Shown: positions 51,967 to 64,000 of the stretch, piece after piece
Layout of the letters: every line of letters starts with the position of its first letter
How positions within the stretch are numbered: position 1 is the first letter of the stretch
Assembly (NCBI GenBank): GCA_002633005.1
Contig: NMRA01000119.1
Coordinates: forward strand, 646,228 to 710,227
Length of the DNA: 64,000 bases
Origin: Phoronis australis
Lineage: Eukaryota > Phoronida > Phoronidae
Direction of reading: 5' to 3'
Notes under the pieces: generated by a model
Database searches by the model: none
Told to the model about the DNA's origin: nothing
The model's input: the letters and a program-made list of their open reading frames with translations, nothing else
Position numbers and translations under genes: made by a program

Positions 51967-54900
51967 TCATGGCACAACAGTAGACTCAGAGGAAAATAGT
52001 TCTTTATGTAATGCGGGGAATTCCAAGTTGGGTGACGACTTTTTGAAAGTGTTCAGAGCATCTGTATGCTTGAAACTCAGTTCAGCGAGCCGCGGAATTT
52101 TAGACAGCAGAGCCTGGTACATCTCGTCATTATCCGGATGGTTCCGGATAACCTCCAGCTTCAGCGCCGACTTGAGACGGTCTTGCAGCGATACCACAGA
52201 TGTCTCATCTCTGATGCACGGCCGTGCTGAAATCATAGAGAAAATGCTGCAGTGACCAATGTCAAAGAAATCAAAGAAGGACAGACCGATCATCACAATT
52301 ATTCCATGTCTACTACTTGCACTACTGAAATTCCTAAAAAAAACAGTTTGAAACTAAAAAAAAACAGTCCAAGACAGTTTAACAAGCCGAAAATACTGAC
52401 AACAGCTACTTGGGCACAGCACAACAGTCAAATTAAATACCCATACCCTAGAACAAGTTGTGTACGCACAATACACATTTAAAATGTATGATGTTGAACA
52501 CTTGTGAAGGTGCTATGGACATGCCTGGAGTTGAAAATAAACTTTTAATTTAATATTCACCGAGATCCTGAGACAACCCAGCTTTAACTGAAACTTTGTT
52601 ACTGCTAAGGGCAATACATTGTCCTGATCCAGCATAACATTGTCCTGACCCAGCATAAAATTGTCATGACCCAGCAATACGTTGTCCTGACCCAGCATAA
52701 CATTTTATGTGCCAAGCATGGCCTCGAGGAAAAATAAAGTGTCAGTTTTTCCCTGGCCCACAAATCACTGATGAAACAGGCTGAGATCAGTTTAATAATA
52801 GTGAGTGTCCCATCAAAATACAAAGTCAGATTTTTGGCTGCAAGCCAGTACACAGGACCATTAGGCAATTCATCTCAAATTTACACAGGCCTACTTGACG
52901 GGCCCAACTCAGGAGACAAGCTTGCCAATTTAACACCAGCGAGCAATTAAATATTCAATAATTTGGTTTTCTAGGCATAAAATATAAAAATACAAAACCC
53001 AACTAAAATACTCAGACGAAACTGGAGAAGCTTGAATAAATATGAAACCAAATATTAAATGCGCATGTTTTGTATTTGAATTCACTTTACAAAAATACAC
53101 TCGGGTCACTTTTAATCAACACAGGTAAAATATCGAGACCTTTGTTAGTTGATTTTATATGAATCAACATCAGTGTACCACTGTGCGGCTATACTGAATC
53201 CAAGCCGGGATGCATCTCTAAACAAAAAGAGACCACGGCAATTTGGATCACAAATAATTGCTGAAATCATCACATTTCTTTCAAAAGCTTACTACATACG
53301 GCAAATGCTCCTTGGTGATATCTGTACAATACAAACCACAATGACAACAAAATGAAATTTTTACGACCTCCATTGTGCATGCCAATGTCAAGTAGTGGGG
53401 CAGCTCTGGACAGTGTAAACGCCCATCCCTACACATGACTTACTGGAGTTGACTAGGACCACGGCAGACAACAGGGCCAACTCGGTCTCTGTCAGTTTGA
53501 AGCTGATCATGTCCTTAGCAAAATCGAATATGCTATCCTTCAGCTCTTTTTCTTCTATGGCTGAAAAACAAACCACGCAACTGTAATTGTCTGGAAGCAG
53601 GAAGCTTTCCATTTCAAACTCTTTGTACATGGAGGAACTGGCAACTGGAAATCCCAGAAAGTCGGCAATTTTTAATAACGGCTAAAATACTAAATACAAG
53701 AAAATCACAAAAAGCATAATTATACAAATGGCATTCATCACAAAAATCTACCCCTTCATTACTTTTGACCCATATAGTTGCTTTAGGATCATCATGTCAG
53801 AACCATTTAAGGCGTCTCCTGTATTTGAAACTACTTTCAGTGAAAGTCTCTTTTAAGTTATTAAACCCATTTGTATGGGATAAAAGTCCATTCTACCCAC
53901 ACTCTAACAGTATCAGGAACTCAGTAAGGAATACTGAAACTAGCAGATGACATCATCCCCAGACAAAGGACATGTGACCAATAGACTCAACACTTGAGAA
54001 TGAAAATCAAGTAGACAAAGTGCTCCGCACTAAAAGCCAGGTGTGAAAACCAACTGGTAAGTACAGAGACAGCGCATGGAGATATGAACCCATAGCCTGG
54101 ACTTAGAGATATAAATTACATGCAAGTAAAGTTTAGACAATCACAACTTCTCTCATTGAACCGTTGCACAGTTCACACTACACTGGTTCAAGCATAACCC
54201 TTCTAGAAAATTCCACACCCAAACAAATTTATTCTTAGTGATTAGCCATGTAAATAATAATTATCAATAAATTAAATCAAAACTTACTCAGGTTTGAGAA
54301 AGCCTCAAGTGGCACAAAGGCAGATCCAAAGATGACTTTGTCGTTGACAACATCGTAGGATCGACACAGACGCAGAAGAGCAAGCTCAAAACTCCCTGAA
54401 AAATGTTGTTTCATTAAACCAGGGGTCTCTTTCATGAAAAGTAATTCAAGACTTAAGAGAGAATTTTGCGGAGAAAAGGTTTAGTCAAGTAATTATAAGC
54501 GCATTACACTCTGAAAATAATTTATAGTTCTCTTAGAAATGAGCATTAGTTATGTGTATACTGTTAGGGCCGTTGTGTGGACCGTAAGGCCAAATTTCTG
54601 ACTTAAGCCTTATTTAAGTCACTTCATGAAACGGACGCCTGAATTCACTAGATTCATTTTACAAATAATGTCCATCACAACAGTTAAAAACTAGTATTTC
54701 ATTTCAGAATGATATCGACTTTCTCTTTTATAAAGCACTCAACTCACAATCGCATTTCAACATAAATTTTTAAAAGTTAATGTTTATACTGAACGGGTTG
54801 ACCAACTTTCACCTGCACTTAAGTGCATCCAGGCATATTCATCTGAAGTTAGAGTTTGTATTTGGAAAGCATATGGTGTCTGGTAAAAGCTCATCTTTGT

Positions 54901-57900
54901 GCTAAATTTTCAAACTACTTGACATGAAAAGACTTTTTTGCTTCATTTTGTCCCCGAACCATTACAAAACAAGTATTTATGCCATGCAATATTATTAGAG
55001 AAATTAGCGTGCAAACAAGTAAGCCACTGAGGTACTGTAGAAAGTGACTATTCTACTCAATTTAAAGTAATTGCGGAACTTCAGAATGAAACCAGAGCCT
55101 AAGGTCTAATCGTTTTACTGGAAATAGAATTCAAAATCATTTTTGGCATTTCCTATTCTACTTCTGCACAAACTCAAGGTAAGTGTCTATCCTTAACTGC
55201 AAAAGTACATAACGGCTTACCTGGATAACTTTCTAATCCTAGTTTGCACTTGATGACCCCAGCATCAAGTGTTTACATGAAATTTAGTCAAGAGAGTTTT
55301 ACTTGAGTTTGCTACAAGAACATATGGGTCCAAGTGCAAACTTGTATTAAAAAGTCATAAGCATAAACGATAGTGTACTCGAACACAGACTAGTAGACAC
55401 TTATCCTGAGTTCGCACGAAAGTAGAACAGAAAATGTCAAAAATAATTTAGAGTTCGATTTTGAGTACAAAGATTAGACCTCATTCCCAGGTGAAAAATA
55501 ACTTTTGATTTGAAAATCGGACAAAAAAGCTCAAAAAAAAATTGCCAGTCCTACTTACGCAAAACTGGAACATTTTAAAAACAATTTCTATAGTGTTTTG
55601 AATAGCAGTGCATACAGCATAGTACCAGAAAGTTTCGTCATAATCTCATCAGCCACTTCTGAGATACGAGGTTCCGAAGTCAGCCAAATTTGGACATTTA
55701 CCGGAGTCCACATAATCTTAAAATTGTTCTACGCTGATCTCACCTGATTTGAGCAGCATGATCTGGTCGTCCTGGGACAGGGCCATGAAGCCTGGCACCA
55801 TCTTGGCAAACTCAATAATCTGTTGAACGGTCAGTGTGACCTTGTCTGCAACTTCCATCCACAGCTGTTCATGGACCTGCAATAGCCGAATTAGTAAATA
55901 TCAACGACATTAAGGACATAGTTTCCTCGCTTTTGTAACAAATATCTATTTCTAGTGAGCTCTTGTCCTTTTTGGGTTCACTAAGCATAGCTAAGCATCA
56001 CTCAAATCACCTGGATTCAGATCTTCAAACGACAATGCAAGGGATCTCCATGCATCTACAGTTCTACAGTTTGTTGCCATAACAAAGTGTTTTTATGTCC
56101 TTCTTTAAAGGAAATTCGCTTTCTTGTCTGTTTAAAAAGATGTGAGCGCTCTGAAACCCATAACTGTCCAGTTCTGCAGTTGGTTTTGAGACAGTTACAG
56201 AAATTACTAAGGAAATAAAATGTGAAAGTATTTTGCTAAGGAATATTGAAATATAACTGAAGAGAATGAATTTCTGGAGCATCCAGTTATAAACAGATAG
56301 AATATAACAAAGTTCTTTCAAATTTCTAAGGTCAGGTGAGTGTAAGTGAGGTCTCTTTCGTCAGGCAATGAATTTCTTTTGAAGATATAGAAACAGGACA
56401 TATTGCTATTTGTAATTTCATTAACATCTTTAATATTTGTGCACAATCAAATTTTCCTTAAATGACACCCAGACATAACTCTAAGCAGGAAAATCTGTTA
56501 TTGCAAAATATTGCTTTTAACGAAATTTACGGACAAAAAATCCCACAATTTACTAGCAGGGTCACAAGAAACGAGCAGAAGAGTTTCGTGTAGTCGACAG
56601 AGGTAGTTTGTGCTCCTATAATTTTTTACTTTCCAACAAGCCTAACTAGACATCTAGAAAAACAATAATCAGATTTCACCCTTTACCACAGAGGTGAACT
56701 AGATTTAACCACCTACCATAGAGGTGTATACTTGTACTTGTTCCCCCGACAGTCCCTGCTCTCGCAGACTGGAGATCTGTTCGGCTGTGAATAGGCACGT
56801 CCTCATGTGGGCCTCGCCGATCATTTTTATCAGGCATTCTGGAACACGTGACAGCCCTGACTAGAGGCATTGTCTTACACTACACAGGTACATATTTTGG
56901 GCGGCTAAATGCAACTGTTTACCCTGCTTTTCGTCAGGAAAGTACTGTTGAAGGGCCCCAGATGGTGCAGGAGTGTGGCGAGGGGAAGAAGGGTACGCCA
57001 TAGGGAGTGTTTTGGGGATAACAAGGTGGACTCGAGGTTATTCGCTTCAGTGAGTTTAAGGAACAAAAGGAGATAAAATTATTACGTTTGCGTTGGTAAA
57101 AGAAACAGAATCCAGTTTTAAATTATTGTTCCATCATTATACATCAACAGAAGCCATGTAATGTTTTTCCGTTTATTCTAATTATAAGTTTATTTTTACA
57201 CGCAGTTTTTGCATGACAGTGAAATATTCTAGTCAGATAAGGGAAGTGGAGGTCTATTGTAAAGTTTGGAGGGGGGACAGTCCTCAAAAAGGAGATTGTG
57301 GATCGCCCTGACTTTTACACACAGGGAAAAATCGAAATGTTTTGGTTGATGACTAGGTACCCCTAAGTGAACGAGTGTAATCGCGAGATGGTAGACACAT
57401 CAGATAACGGTACAAAAACATTATAACAAATAATCAAAAACATTAGGGTAATCAAAAAATCAAAAGGCATTCTGACCTAAAAGTGACATTCAGATGAAGC
57501 ATTTCAAAATGAATGTTAAAATTCATTTCAGGTTTTGAATTTTAGAATTGCTACTTCATTAGCACTCCAAAGCGATTTACGGAAGACAGCAAAATGTGAA
57601 GCTAAAAATGCAACATTTGCTATGAAGGTTTAACACCTTAATCTGAACCACAGAGAATACAATCCAAAAACTTAACTTCTAGAAGGATTCGCGAATAAAA
57701 TGTTGATTTCTAAAATAAGATTTTGACAGCAGATCTAACGTACCAATATCAATATCCTCAGCCTTGACAATAGGGGGCGACGAACTTCCATATGACGTCG
57801 AGTCAACTGGCACGGACTGCACAGCGTAAACTGCATTCTCAGACTGAGTGTAGCCATATGAACCATTAGGTGTGTATCCGTACTGGCTAGGGTAACTAGA

Positions 57901-60900
57901 AAACATGGAACACTTTAAAAAGAGCTGCTCGGCTGGTGTGGAGATATTGTAAAATCTCACTGGTTTTCAAACAAAAATAATTGCCCTAATTTTCCTTTTT
58001 CATTCTCCAAAGTCTTTTAGCATTTTTGTAAGAAGGAATGAGCAATTTTTCAAAACCTTGCCTGACTGTTGCTAAGGTTCGGTAGAGAACATGAAAAGAT
58101 AAATCAATGTCTACCCTACTTTTAAAACAGGTGGTGAAAATTATTACGCGGCTACATCTCTAAATTCCAGCTATGATCCCCTTAACCCCAGTCACGGACC
58201 AGCAAACACCGAACCTGCAATACGAATTTCATACAAGTGCCTCGGAACTCCAAAGCCACACCAACAAATGCCCCATATCCAAAGACCAAAACCCATACCC
58301 AGGGACCATAATCCATTCATGAAAATGTTTCAACACCCTGTAAAAGTTGAAGCCATAACACCAAGCCCCTCCCAGAATTCATTGGAAACCATGCATTAAA
58401 ACTACAAATACCATAATGTAGTAGTAATGCATATTAATCTTGTGTAATTGAAGATACACATTTTAAACCCTTTTGAAGGTGACATTGTGGTAGGGTGTGC
58501 ATTCTTCATGGTTACGCATCATTTCCTGTTTGGCATGCGGGTGAATATACAAGAACTCATTGTGTTCTCTCCCTGGCAACATAACATGATGAAGACCATG
58601 AATTAATACAGTAAAATGATGTCACAGCTTGCAGTGATATCACATGCTGGTGTTGACTTTAATTACTTGGTGTGACTATAAAGCCAATAAGACAACAGGC
58701 TTTGTTGTTGTGATTCTAATCCAGCAGTGAATCAGGGAGTGGGGATTTAGCCAAATGAGGGCCTTAACTAGAACAGAAATGCTAGCAGATTAAAGGTACC
58801 TACCTAACATAAGTGGACATATTTAGGCCCATGCACATAACAGCATATTTTTGAAGAAAAATTTTCACCGTGTTTCGCGTACAGGTGGACGCACTGCAGT
58901 TTCACCGACAGAAAGAGACACACGAAACGCGCAATTTAACACATGCACATATATTCTTACATATGTGCATGTGTTAAACCGGGCATTTTTGTGAATCTGT
59001 TAACCAATTTCAATACATTTCATTAAAATAGTTATTGTTTAATTGGACACACGTCATCATCTGCAAATCTCTAATGGATGAGTCACGTTTCCTTTAAATG
59101 TTTCGTTAAAATCTTACTGCTTGGTTTTAATCAGTGGTTTCGAACATAGGCACAAGTGCCGAACACTACACATAGGCATGTGCGCCTAACTCTGGACATA
59201 GGCACGTGCACCCAACTCTGAACAAAGGCACACGTGTCTGGACATTGACACACCATCGCGTTTAGGTGTGAGGGCTTCAACTCAAGTAAGTATCTATGGT
59301 AATCTCACCAAGCATATTGACTGTTGTTGAGAGAGGCATCGTAAGCAGGCGGGGGACTGTCGTCATATCCATTGCTGCTTAGTGATCCCTTGTTGGTGAT
59401 GTAATGAGCCTCATCTTCCACCTTCTCCCTTTGCTTCTTGCTCATTCGTCCAAATTTTACCGCTGCAAATGCCAATTGTCCAATCATCGTACAACAGATG
59501 CCGATCCAAACAAACAACAAACACGCGCCTCATTCAACTTAATGAATGAGAAGATTGCGTTGGATAGATCGTTTTAATATAGGCCTTGACAAATACTCAG
59601 AAAACTTGGTTTTGGTCCCAACCTATCACCTAATAACCCTGTCTTGAGTTCGGTCAAAGAATCAGACAACGCATTTCATACAGCAGTGAGATCAATCCCA
59701 AAGCCAACACACATGAGTGGGTGCATTAACAACCGTTTTTTTACGGTGATTTGTCAAATCAAATTCACTGTAAATGAAAAGCCATAGACGTAAAAACGGG
59801 AAACACCAAAAAGTTAAAAAATATTTACCGTTGAAATTCATTACAAAGTTGTGAATAATATACAAACATCATTAACTCTTTCACCTCCAAGTAACTGTCG
59901 GCCATTGTGTCCCTGAACCCCAAGTAACTTAGTACACATGGGTTGAACTGAGGTGCTTGTTTTCAAAATTCCATAAACAATCCATTTATCATTGAATTTC
60001 AAAGTGTAATACACCAAAATGTAGAGAACAGAATGAACTTTATCTACAAATTCACCAAAATTAAAAAATCCCACTCTCTCATGTGATGCAGGTAAGTAAC
60101 ACCTGAAATGCCGGTGTTTGTTTGCCAATTTGCCAATTCAATGTATCGTTTAAANCGCCATTGAAAATCCCACCACGCTGTCCCAGATGCCCCGACAATG
60201 TTGACAATTTACGTTCCTCCGAAACATAAAGAGCAACTTCCGCTTTTTGAGGTGAACGTCGTCTGCAACGCCACGGTAAGAAAGGAATTTGCCGCGGAAA
60301 TTTTATATCAAATCCGATTTTTTTTACGCGGAAATATTATAAAAAAGCAGAAAGCACATTTGAAAATTCCAAGCCCTGTTTTAATCAGTGGTTTCGAACA
60401 TAGGCACAAGTGCCGAACACTCCACACAGGCACGTGCGCCTAACTCTGGACATAGGCACGTGCACCTAACTCTGAACAAAGGCACACGTGTCTGGACATT
60501 GACACACCATCACGTTTAGGTGTGAGGGCTTCAGCTCAAGTAAGTATACATGGTAATCTCACCAAGCATATTGACTGTTGTTGAGAGAGGCATCGTAAGC
60601 AGGCGGGGGACTGTCGTCATATCCATTGCTGCTTAGTGATCCCTTGTTGGTGATGTAATGAGCCTCATCTTCCACCTTCTCCCTTTGCTTCTTGCTCATT
60701 CGTCCAAATTTTACCGCTGCAAATGCCAATTGTCCAATCATCGTACAACAGATGCCCATCCAAACAAACAACAAACACGCGCCTCATTCAACTTAATGAT
60801 TGAGAAGATTGCGTTGGATGGATCGTTTTAATATAGGCCTTGACAAATACTCAGAAAACTTGGTTTTGGTCTCAACCTATCACCTAATAACCCCATCTTG

Positions 60901-61489
60901 AGTTCGGTCAAAGAATCAGACAACGCATTTCATACAGCAGTCAGATCAATCCCAAAGTCAACACACATGAGTGGGTGCATTAACAACCGTGTTTTTTACG
61001 GTGATTTGTCAAATCAAATTCACTGTAAATGAAAAGCCATAGACGTAAAAACGGGAAACACCAAAAAGTTAATATGAGCTCACAGGTAAATACCAATTAA
61101 ATGGAAATAAGGTTCACGAACAAGATGAATATACGAAATGACACTGATGGCAGCTACTAATTTGTAAAATCTAGATCGTGATTGCTTTCAGTAACATTAA
61201 AAATGCAATCAGCTTCGTCATTCAAATGCAGTATTTAAGCTAAAAATATGCATCCACGACAATTCAAGTCAATTCTTCTTAACAGCGTTGAGACCAGTCG
61301 TAATTCATGATTCATTTTAGAAGCCATCCTAGTGAGCAAAAGCTTACCATCGCGAGACATGCCGAGCACGAGACATTTCTGAAGCCGACAGAACTGGCAT
61401 CTGTTTCTGTTGACACGATCGATGACGCAAGATTTGTTGCGCGCACATTGGTAGTTTACAGGCCCCGACTGACTACGACGGAAGAAACC
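51967..61489 (-). CDS. ROR-family nuclear receptor (NR1F), 5' incomplete
   Basis: Ligand-regulated transcription factor of the ROR/HR3 group. Exons in transcript order: 61489-61348 (second zinc finger, from GFFRRSQ to LGMSRD), 60716-60563 or its copy 59462-59309 (DNA-binding extension [13 protein letters not shown] and hinge), 57895-57744 (hinge rich in Y, S, P), 56838-56717 (ligand-domain start, [12 protein letters not shown]), 55876-55744 (helix 3, [25 protein letters not shown]), 54395-54288, 53560-53444 ([13 protein letters not shown]) and 52226-51967 ([20 protein letters not shown], then AF-2 helix FPALHKELF). All junctions are GT-AG. With one copy of the 154-bp exon the frame closes: 395 residues plus stop. 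The first exon here begins exactly at the conserved intron after the first finger (CEGCK|GFFRR in relatives). The first-finger exon is not visible up to 64000. The ending KELF plus Ser/Glu matches ROR rather than REV-ERB or PPAR. Confidence 0.92.
52617..52700. repeat. 21-bp minisatellite, 4 units
   Basis: Four 21-bp units of CATTGTCCTGACCCAGCATA plus A, with a few substitutions, in the last ROR intron. It makes a chance repetitive minus-strand frame (LGQDNV...). Confidence 0.85.
58935..58978. repeat. Perfect 18-bp inverted repeat (hairpin)
   Basis: Arms TTTAACACATGCACATAT (58935-58952) and its exact complement (58961-58978) with an 8-base loop. It lies in the ROR intron, inside a repeat that also shows the ATTTAGGCCCATGCAC motif seen near 10986 and 11375. 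Confidence 0.8.
59137..59245. repeat. Short tandem repeats with CACGTG cores
   Basis: About four degenerate units of 25-28 bp such as CATAGGCACGTGCACCCAAC, several with CACGTG or CACGTGT (E-box-like). The same array is present in the second copy at 60391-60500. It lies just downstream of the hinge exon in the transcript direction. Confidence 0.55.
59309..59462 (-). CDS. ROR hinge exon, copy A (duplicate)
   Basis: Same 154 bases, acceptor and donor as the exon at 60563-60716. Because 154 is not a multiple of three, an mRNA holding both copies would lose frame, so only one can be used. See the flanking duplication at 59125-59817 and 60379-61072. Confidence 0.6.
60156..60378. mobile_element. 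Right half of the CAGGGCTTGGAAT MITE
   Basis: Matches 14387-14622, from CGCCATTGAAAATCCCACC to TTCCAAGCCCTG, with a short internal deletion near the end. Its left side is cut at the N at 60155 and its right end is the exact edge of duplicated ROR segment B. Confidence 0.8.
60379..61072. repeat. Direct duplication around ROR exon, copy B
   Basis: Second copy of the block at 59125-59817. Its left edge abuts exactly the last base of a MITE right end (60156-60378), which in turn starts next to a single N at 60155. This points to two alleles joined in the assembly, or to a duplication with a MITE at the junction. Confidence 0.9.
60563..60716 (-). CDS. ROR hinge exon, copy B (transcript-proximal)
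   Basis: 154-bp exon with acceptor TTTGCAG and donor GTGAGA. It encodes [13 protein letters not shown] (the T/A-box extension that contacts DNA in ROR and REV-ERB) and a hinge ending in SLNNSQYA. Entry phase is 1 and exit phase 2, matching the exons at 61348 and 57895. It is identical base for base with the exon at 59309-59462. Confidence 0.85.
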
Positions 61490-64000
61490 CTGCAATGCAG
61501 AATGGAACAACTGAATGCATACTCACCACAGTTATAAATTCCGCATAACATCATGCAGACTTTAAAGACCATTCTACTAAAGGCGCTTTCCCATTAAGGG
61601 AAGTTCGGTTTACCGAAGCTTCGCCAAAACTTCGCCTACCTTTCCAACAAGACAGCGATATCGCAGTTATCGCTATGACAACAGCCGAGGCATTTAATTC
61701 GTACTCTTAAACGAATATTGAGTAGTGGGTTTGAGGCTAACTGGAAACTGTTATATTTATGAAAATTGATCAGTGTCATTCTTCATCAGATCTGCTTTCC
61801 ATTATTTATTTACATCCGTCTATTGAGATCACGTCGACTACGCTACACGCAGGCCTTTATCCAGGATTTCGAACATAGGGTGTCCAAAATGGGGTTCCCT
61901 ATATTCCAGGGCGTACATGATTCCAACGCGTAACCCCGCCATCCCCAGCAATCCCCCTAACACAGATTTTTTTACAAAAAAATACACAGACCAAGGTTTT
62001 TACATTTAAGTTTACAGCCTTGTGTAGTGAGTATTTTTACTAAAAAAACTGTAGACCAAGACTTTTACAATGCTCTCAACCAAGTGTGAGCATAGCAACA
62101 TTGTACATACTTTGTATATACATTGTATATTTCTTACTGCTTTGAAAAAAGAGCCCCCACTATGAGCCTTCAGAGGCTTCCTAGTATTCATTACAAGGTG
62201 TGAGTCAAAACTTGAAAGGTTCCTATTGACAGTGGGCATCCAAATGATACACTGGGCTTCCAAATGATACACTGGGCTTCCAAATGATACATTTGGCGTC
62301 CTTGTCAGGGCGTCCAGATTAGTGCTAGGACATACGCCCCATAAAGGCCTGGCTACACGTTTTGTGAGTCTCACGTGATCGTATATCATTTCCGCAATCT
62401 TTACCGATAACTTCGACGAAGCTTTGCTTTCTCTGCTCCAATACACCGAAGTTTCAGTGTGTATCGAAGCTTCACTTTTAAATCCTATTTTCAGCGAAGT
62501 TTCACTTGCACACTAACTACCGGAGTTAACCTTTCCCAATTCGGTAAAAGCAAAGTTTCGCCTCTAATGGGAAACCGACTTAAGTCACGGTATTTGTTTG
62601 TGACAACTACAACCAACCAAAATTGAGGAACTTATGAAGCGGTGGATATGCCTTAACCAGGCTATGTCGAAAACACCCAAATTTGGCAAACTTTGGAACA
62701 TCATATTTTAGAAGTGACTGATGGATTCATTTGAATCTTTCATATTCTTTGTGCATTGTTCTTCAAACACTGTTTGGAACTGTTGTTAAAGTGAGCGATA
62801 GTGACAGTACTAATGTGACATCACTGCACTGGGATTATCTAAGAGATTCCACCACCTTGGTTCTAGCTCTTGTTACTTATCTACAAGAAATTATGTACAT
62901 TGGGTTAGAAGATGTAACTAAATAATCAACAGTTACACTGAAACATATGGTTTGCATAATAATCTGTAAGATTTACAGACACAGCTGGCATGAGCTTCAA
63001 ATTCTAAAGTTATTTTTGTTGAATTTGGTTGGTTTGAAAGATAGTGTTAATGTAAGTGAATAAGCTACCGCCAGACCAACCGTCTCCAGTTGAGAGTAGT
63101 GGCTGGGGGTGGGGGAGTGAGGTAACCTCTTCCAGTCCCTATCATTCGCATGTCTCCAGTTTAGAGTAGAGGCTGGGGGTGCGTCATACCTTTCCCTCCC
63201 TGTCATTTTCATGCTTCAGTTTCACTGCTCTACTTTTACCATACATGTGTTTTATTTCCAGTATTACTACAACTCCCCCCCCCTTTAGGTGTCAAAATAA
63301 TTCATTGTTATCTGTTACTTTGCAGTGTATATATTATTTATTTTACTATCTCTGAATACATTTGTGTCTGGACCCACTGACAGGTCACTGTTTTACAACA
63401 AATATGGCTACCTAAAATAAAGATCTTGACAACTAAAATTCTTAATAAATGGAACCACTTCACATGACACCTAACCTCAGAAATCTGATGACTAAACTTG
63501 ACTGGAGAGTTGTTTAAACTTTCTCAATATTTCCTTTAGAACAGTTTCGCTTTAAAGAGACATTATTGATGAAAGAAGAAATTTTCTGAGATCCGCCTCA
63601 AAACTGTATTCACCGCATCTGCAGTCTAATGCTCTGCAGGTAAATACGGTACAAACCCCACTTGATAAATGGTGGGGGACATTTTACGCATATTTGATAG
63701 GCAAAGTCACTGTTCTTGATTTGAGCGAATATCTGGCAGACAAATGCAATATTAGCAATTAGTAATAAAATAACAAAAACACAATTGATTTTGTTGTTTC
63801 ATACCTCTGGTTAAAGCTCATAACTTCAAGAAGTCTTTCCCATTTAAAAGTAAGCTCAAAATGTGTTTTTGGCCGTATAATCTACACTGTCCCTTAAAAC
63901 TCTTGCATTGCAAGACCACCATCTGTTCTCCAATACAAAGTTTTAACCCAGGCACTGCACTGTGCAAGGGTGTACTAAAAGCACTTTTAGGTGAGGATAT
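61490..64000. other. ROR upstream intron or flank
   Basis: No exon for the first zinc finger was found on the minus strand. It contains three 20-bp units (GGGCTTCCAAATGATACACT, 62234-62293) and a duplicated 30-bp segment with GAGAGTAGTGGCTGGGGGTG (63081-63110 and again at 63151-63180). Confidence 0.5.
62234..62293. repeat. 20-bp tandem repeat, 3 units
   Basis: Three units of GGGCTTCCAAATGATACACT. The first and last differ from the middle by one or two bases. Confidence 0.85.

Larger units (their letters stand above)
59125..59817. repeat. Direct duplication around ROR exon, copy A
   Basis: About 693 bp that recurs at 60379-61072. The shared block runs from TTTTAATCAGTGG to AAAAAGTTAA. By eye I count about 17 differences, all in intron sequence and none in the 154-bp exon. 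The left flank of this copy is ordinary intron. Confidence 0.9.

Overview
The window is animal nuclear DNA. Genes are split by GT-AG introns of roughly 0.5 to 2.5 kb, the base composition is AT-rich, and interspersed repeats (LINE, tRNA-derived SINEs, MITEs, minisatellites) are dense. The proteins are conserved across animals. The repeat content and spacing suggest a marine invertebrate, deuterostome or lophotrochozoan, but I cannot name the species. Five places carry N (17174, 19316, 22548, 47190-47210, 60155), so this is a draft assembly.

Four real genes can be assembled exon by exon. (1) EXO1, the FEN1/XPG-family mismatch-repair and end-resection exonuclease, minus strand, 11 coding exons from 17729 down to 4856, about 991 residues. 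(2) YIPF4, a five-pass Golgi membrane protein, plus strand, five exons from 20771 to 26204; its first coding exon was not found. (3) A KBTBD8-like BTB-BACK-Kelch protein, minus strand, one coding exon at 29304-27403. (4) A ROR/NR1F nuclear receptor, minus strand, 61489 down to 51967; the exon for the first zinc finger lies beyond the window or was not found.

Layout. 1-4855 is intergenic and packed with one repeat family. 4856-17734 is EXO1. 17735-20770 is the head-to-head interval between EXO1 and YIPF4, with a candidate ZNF143-type promoter site. 20771-27200 is YIPF4 with its 3' UTR, converging on KBTBD8-like at 27403-29313. 29314-44399 is a gene-poor desert of repeats. 44407-45830 is a 5'-truncated CR1/Jockey-type LINE with a target-site duplication. 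46200-47260 holds RTE-like remnants and a MITE. 47380-51966 has weak ORFs only. 51967-61489 is the ROR gene. 61490-64000 is its upstream intron or flank.

The four genes do not form a pathway; they are neighbours, one pair divergent and one convergent. I see no new multi-gene system. The observations most worth checking are a ROR exon present twice with identical sequence but in a phase that forbids using both copies (with an assembly N and a MITE end at the boundary), an EXO1 C-terminus with a canonical PCNA-binding box followed by a tail read from a 21-bp minisatellite, and a MITE family carrying a coding-like segment that ends in a splice-donor-like sequence.
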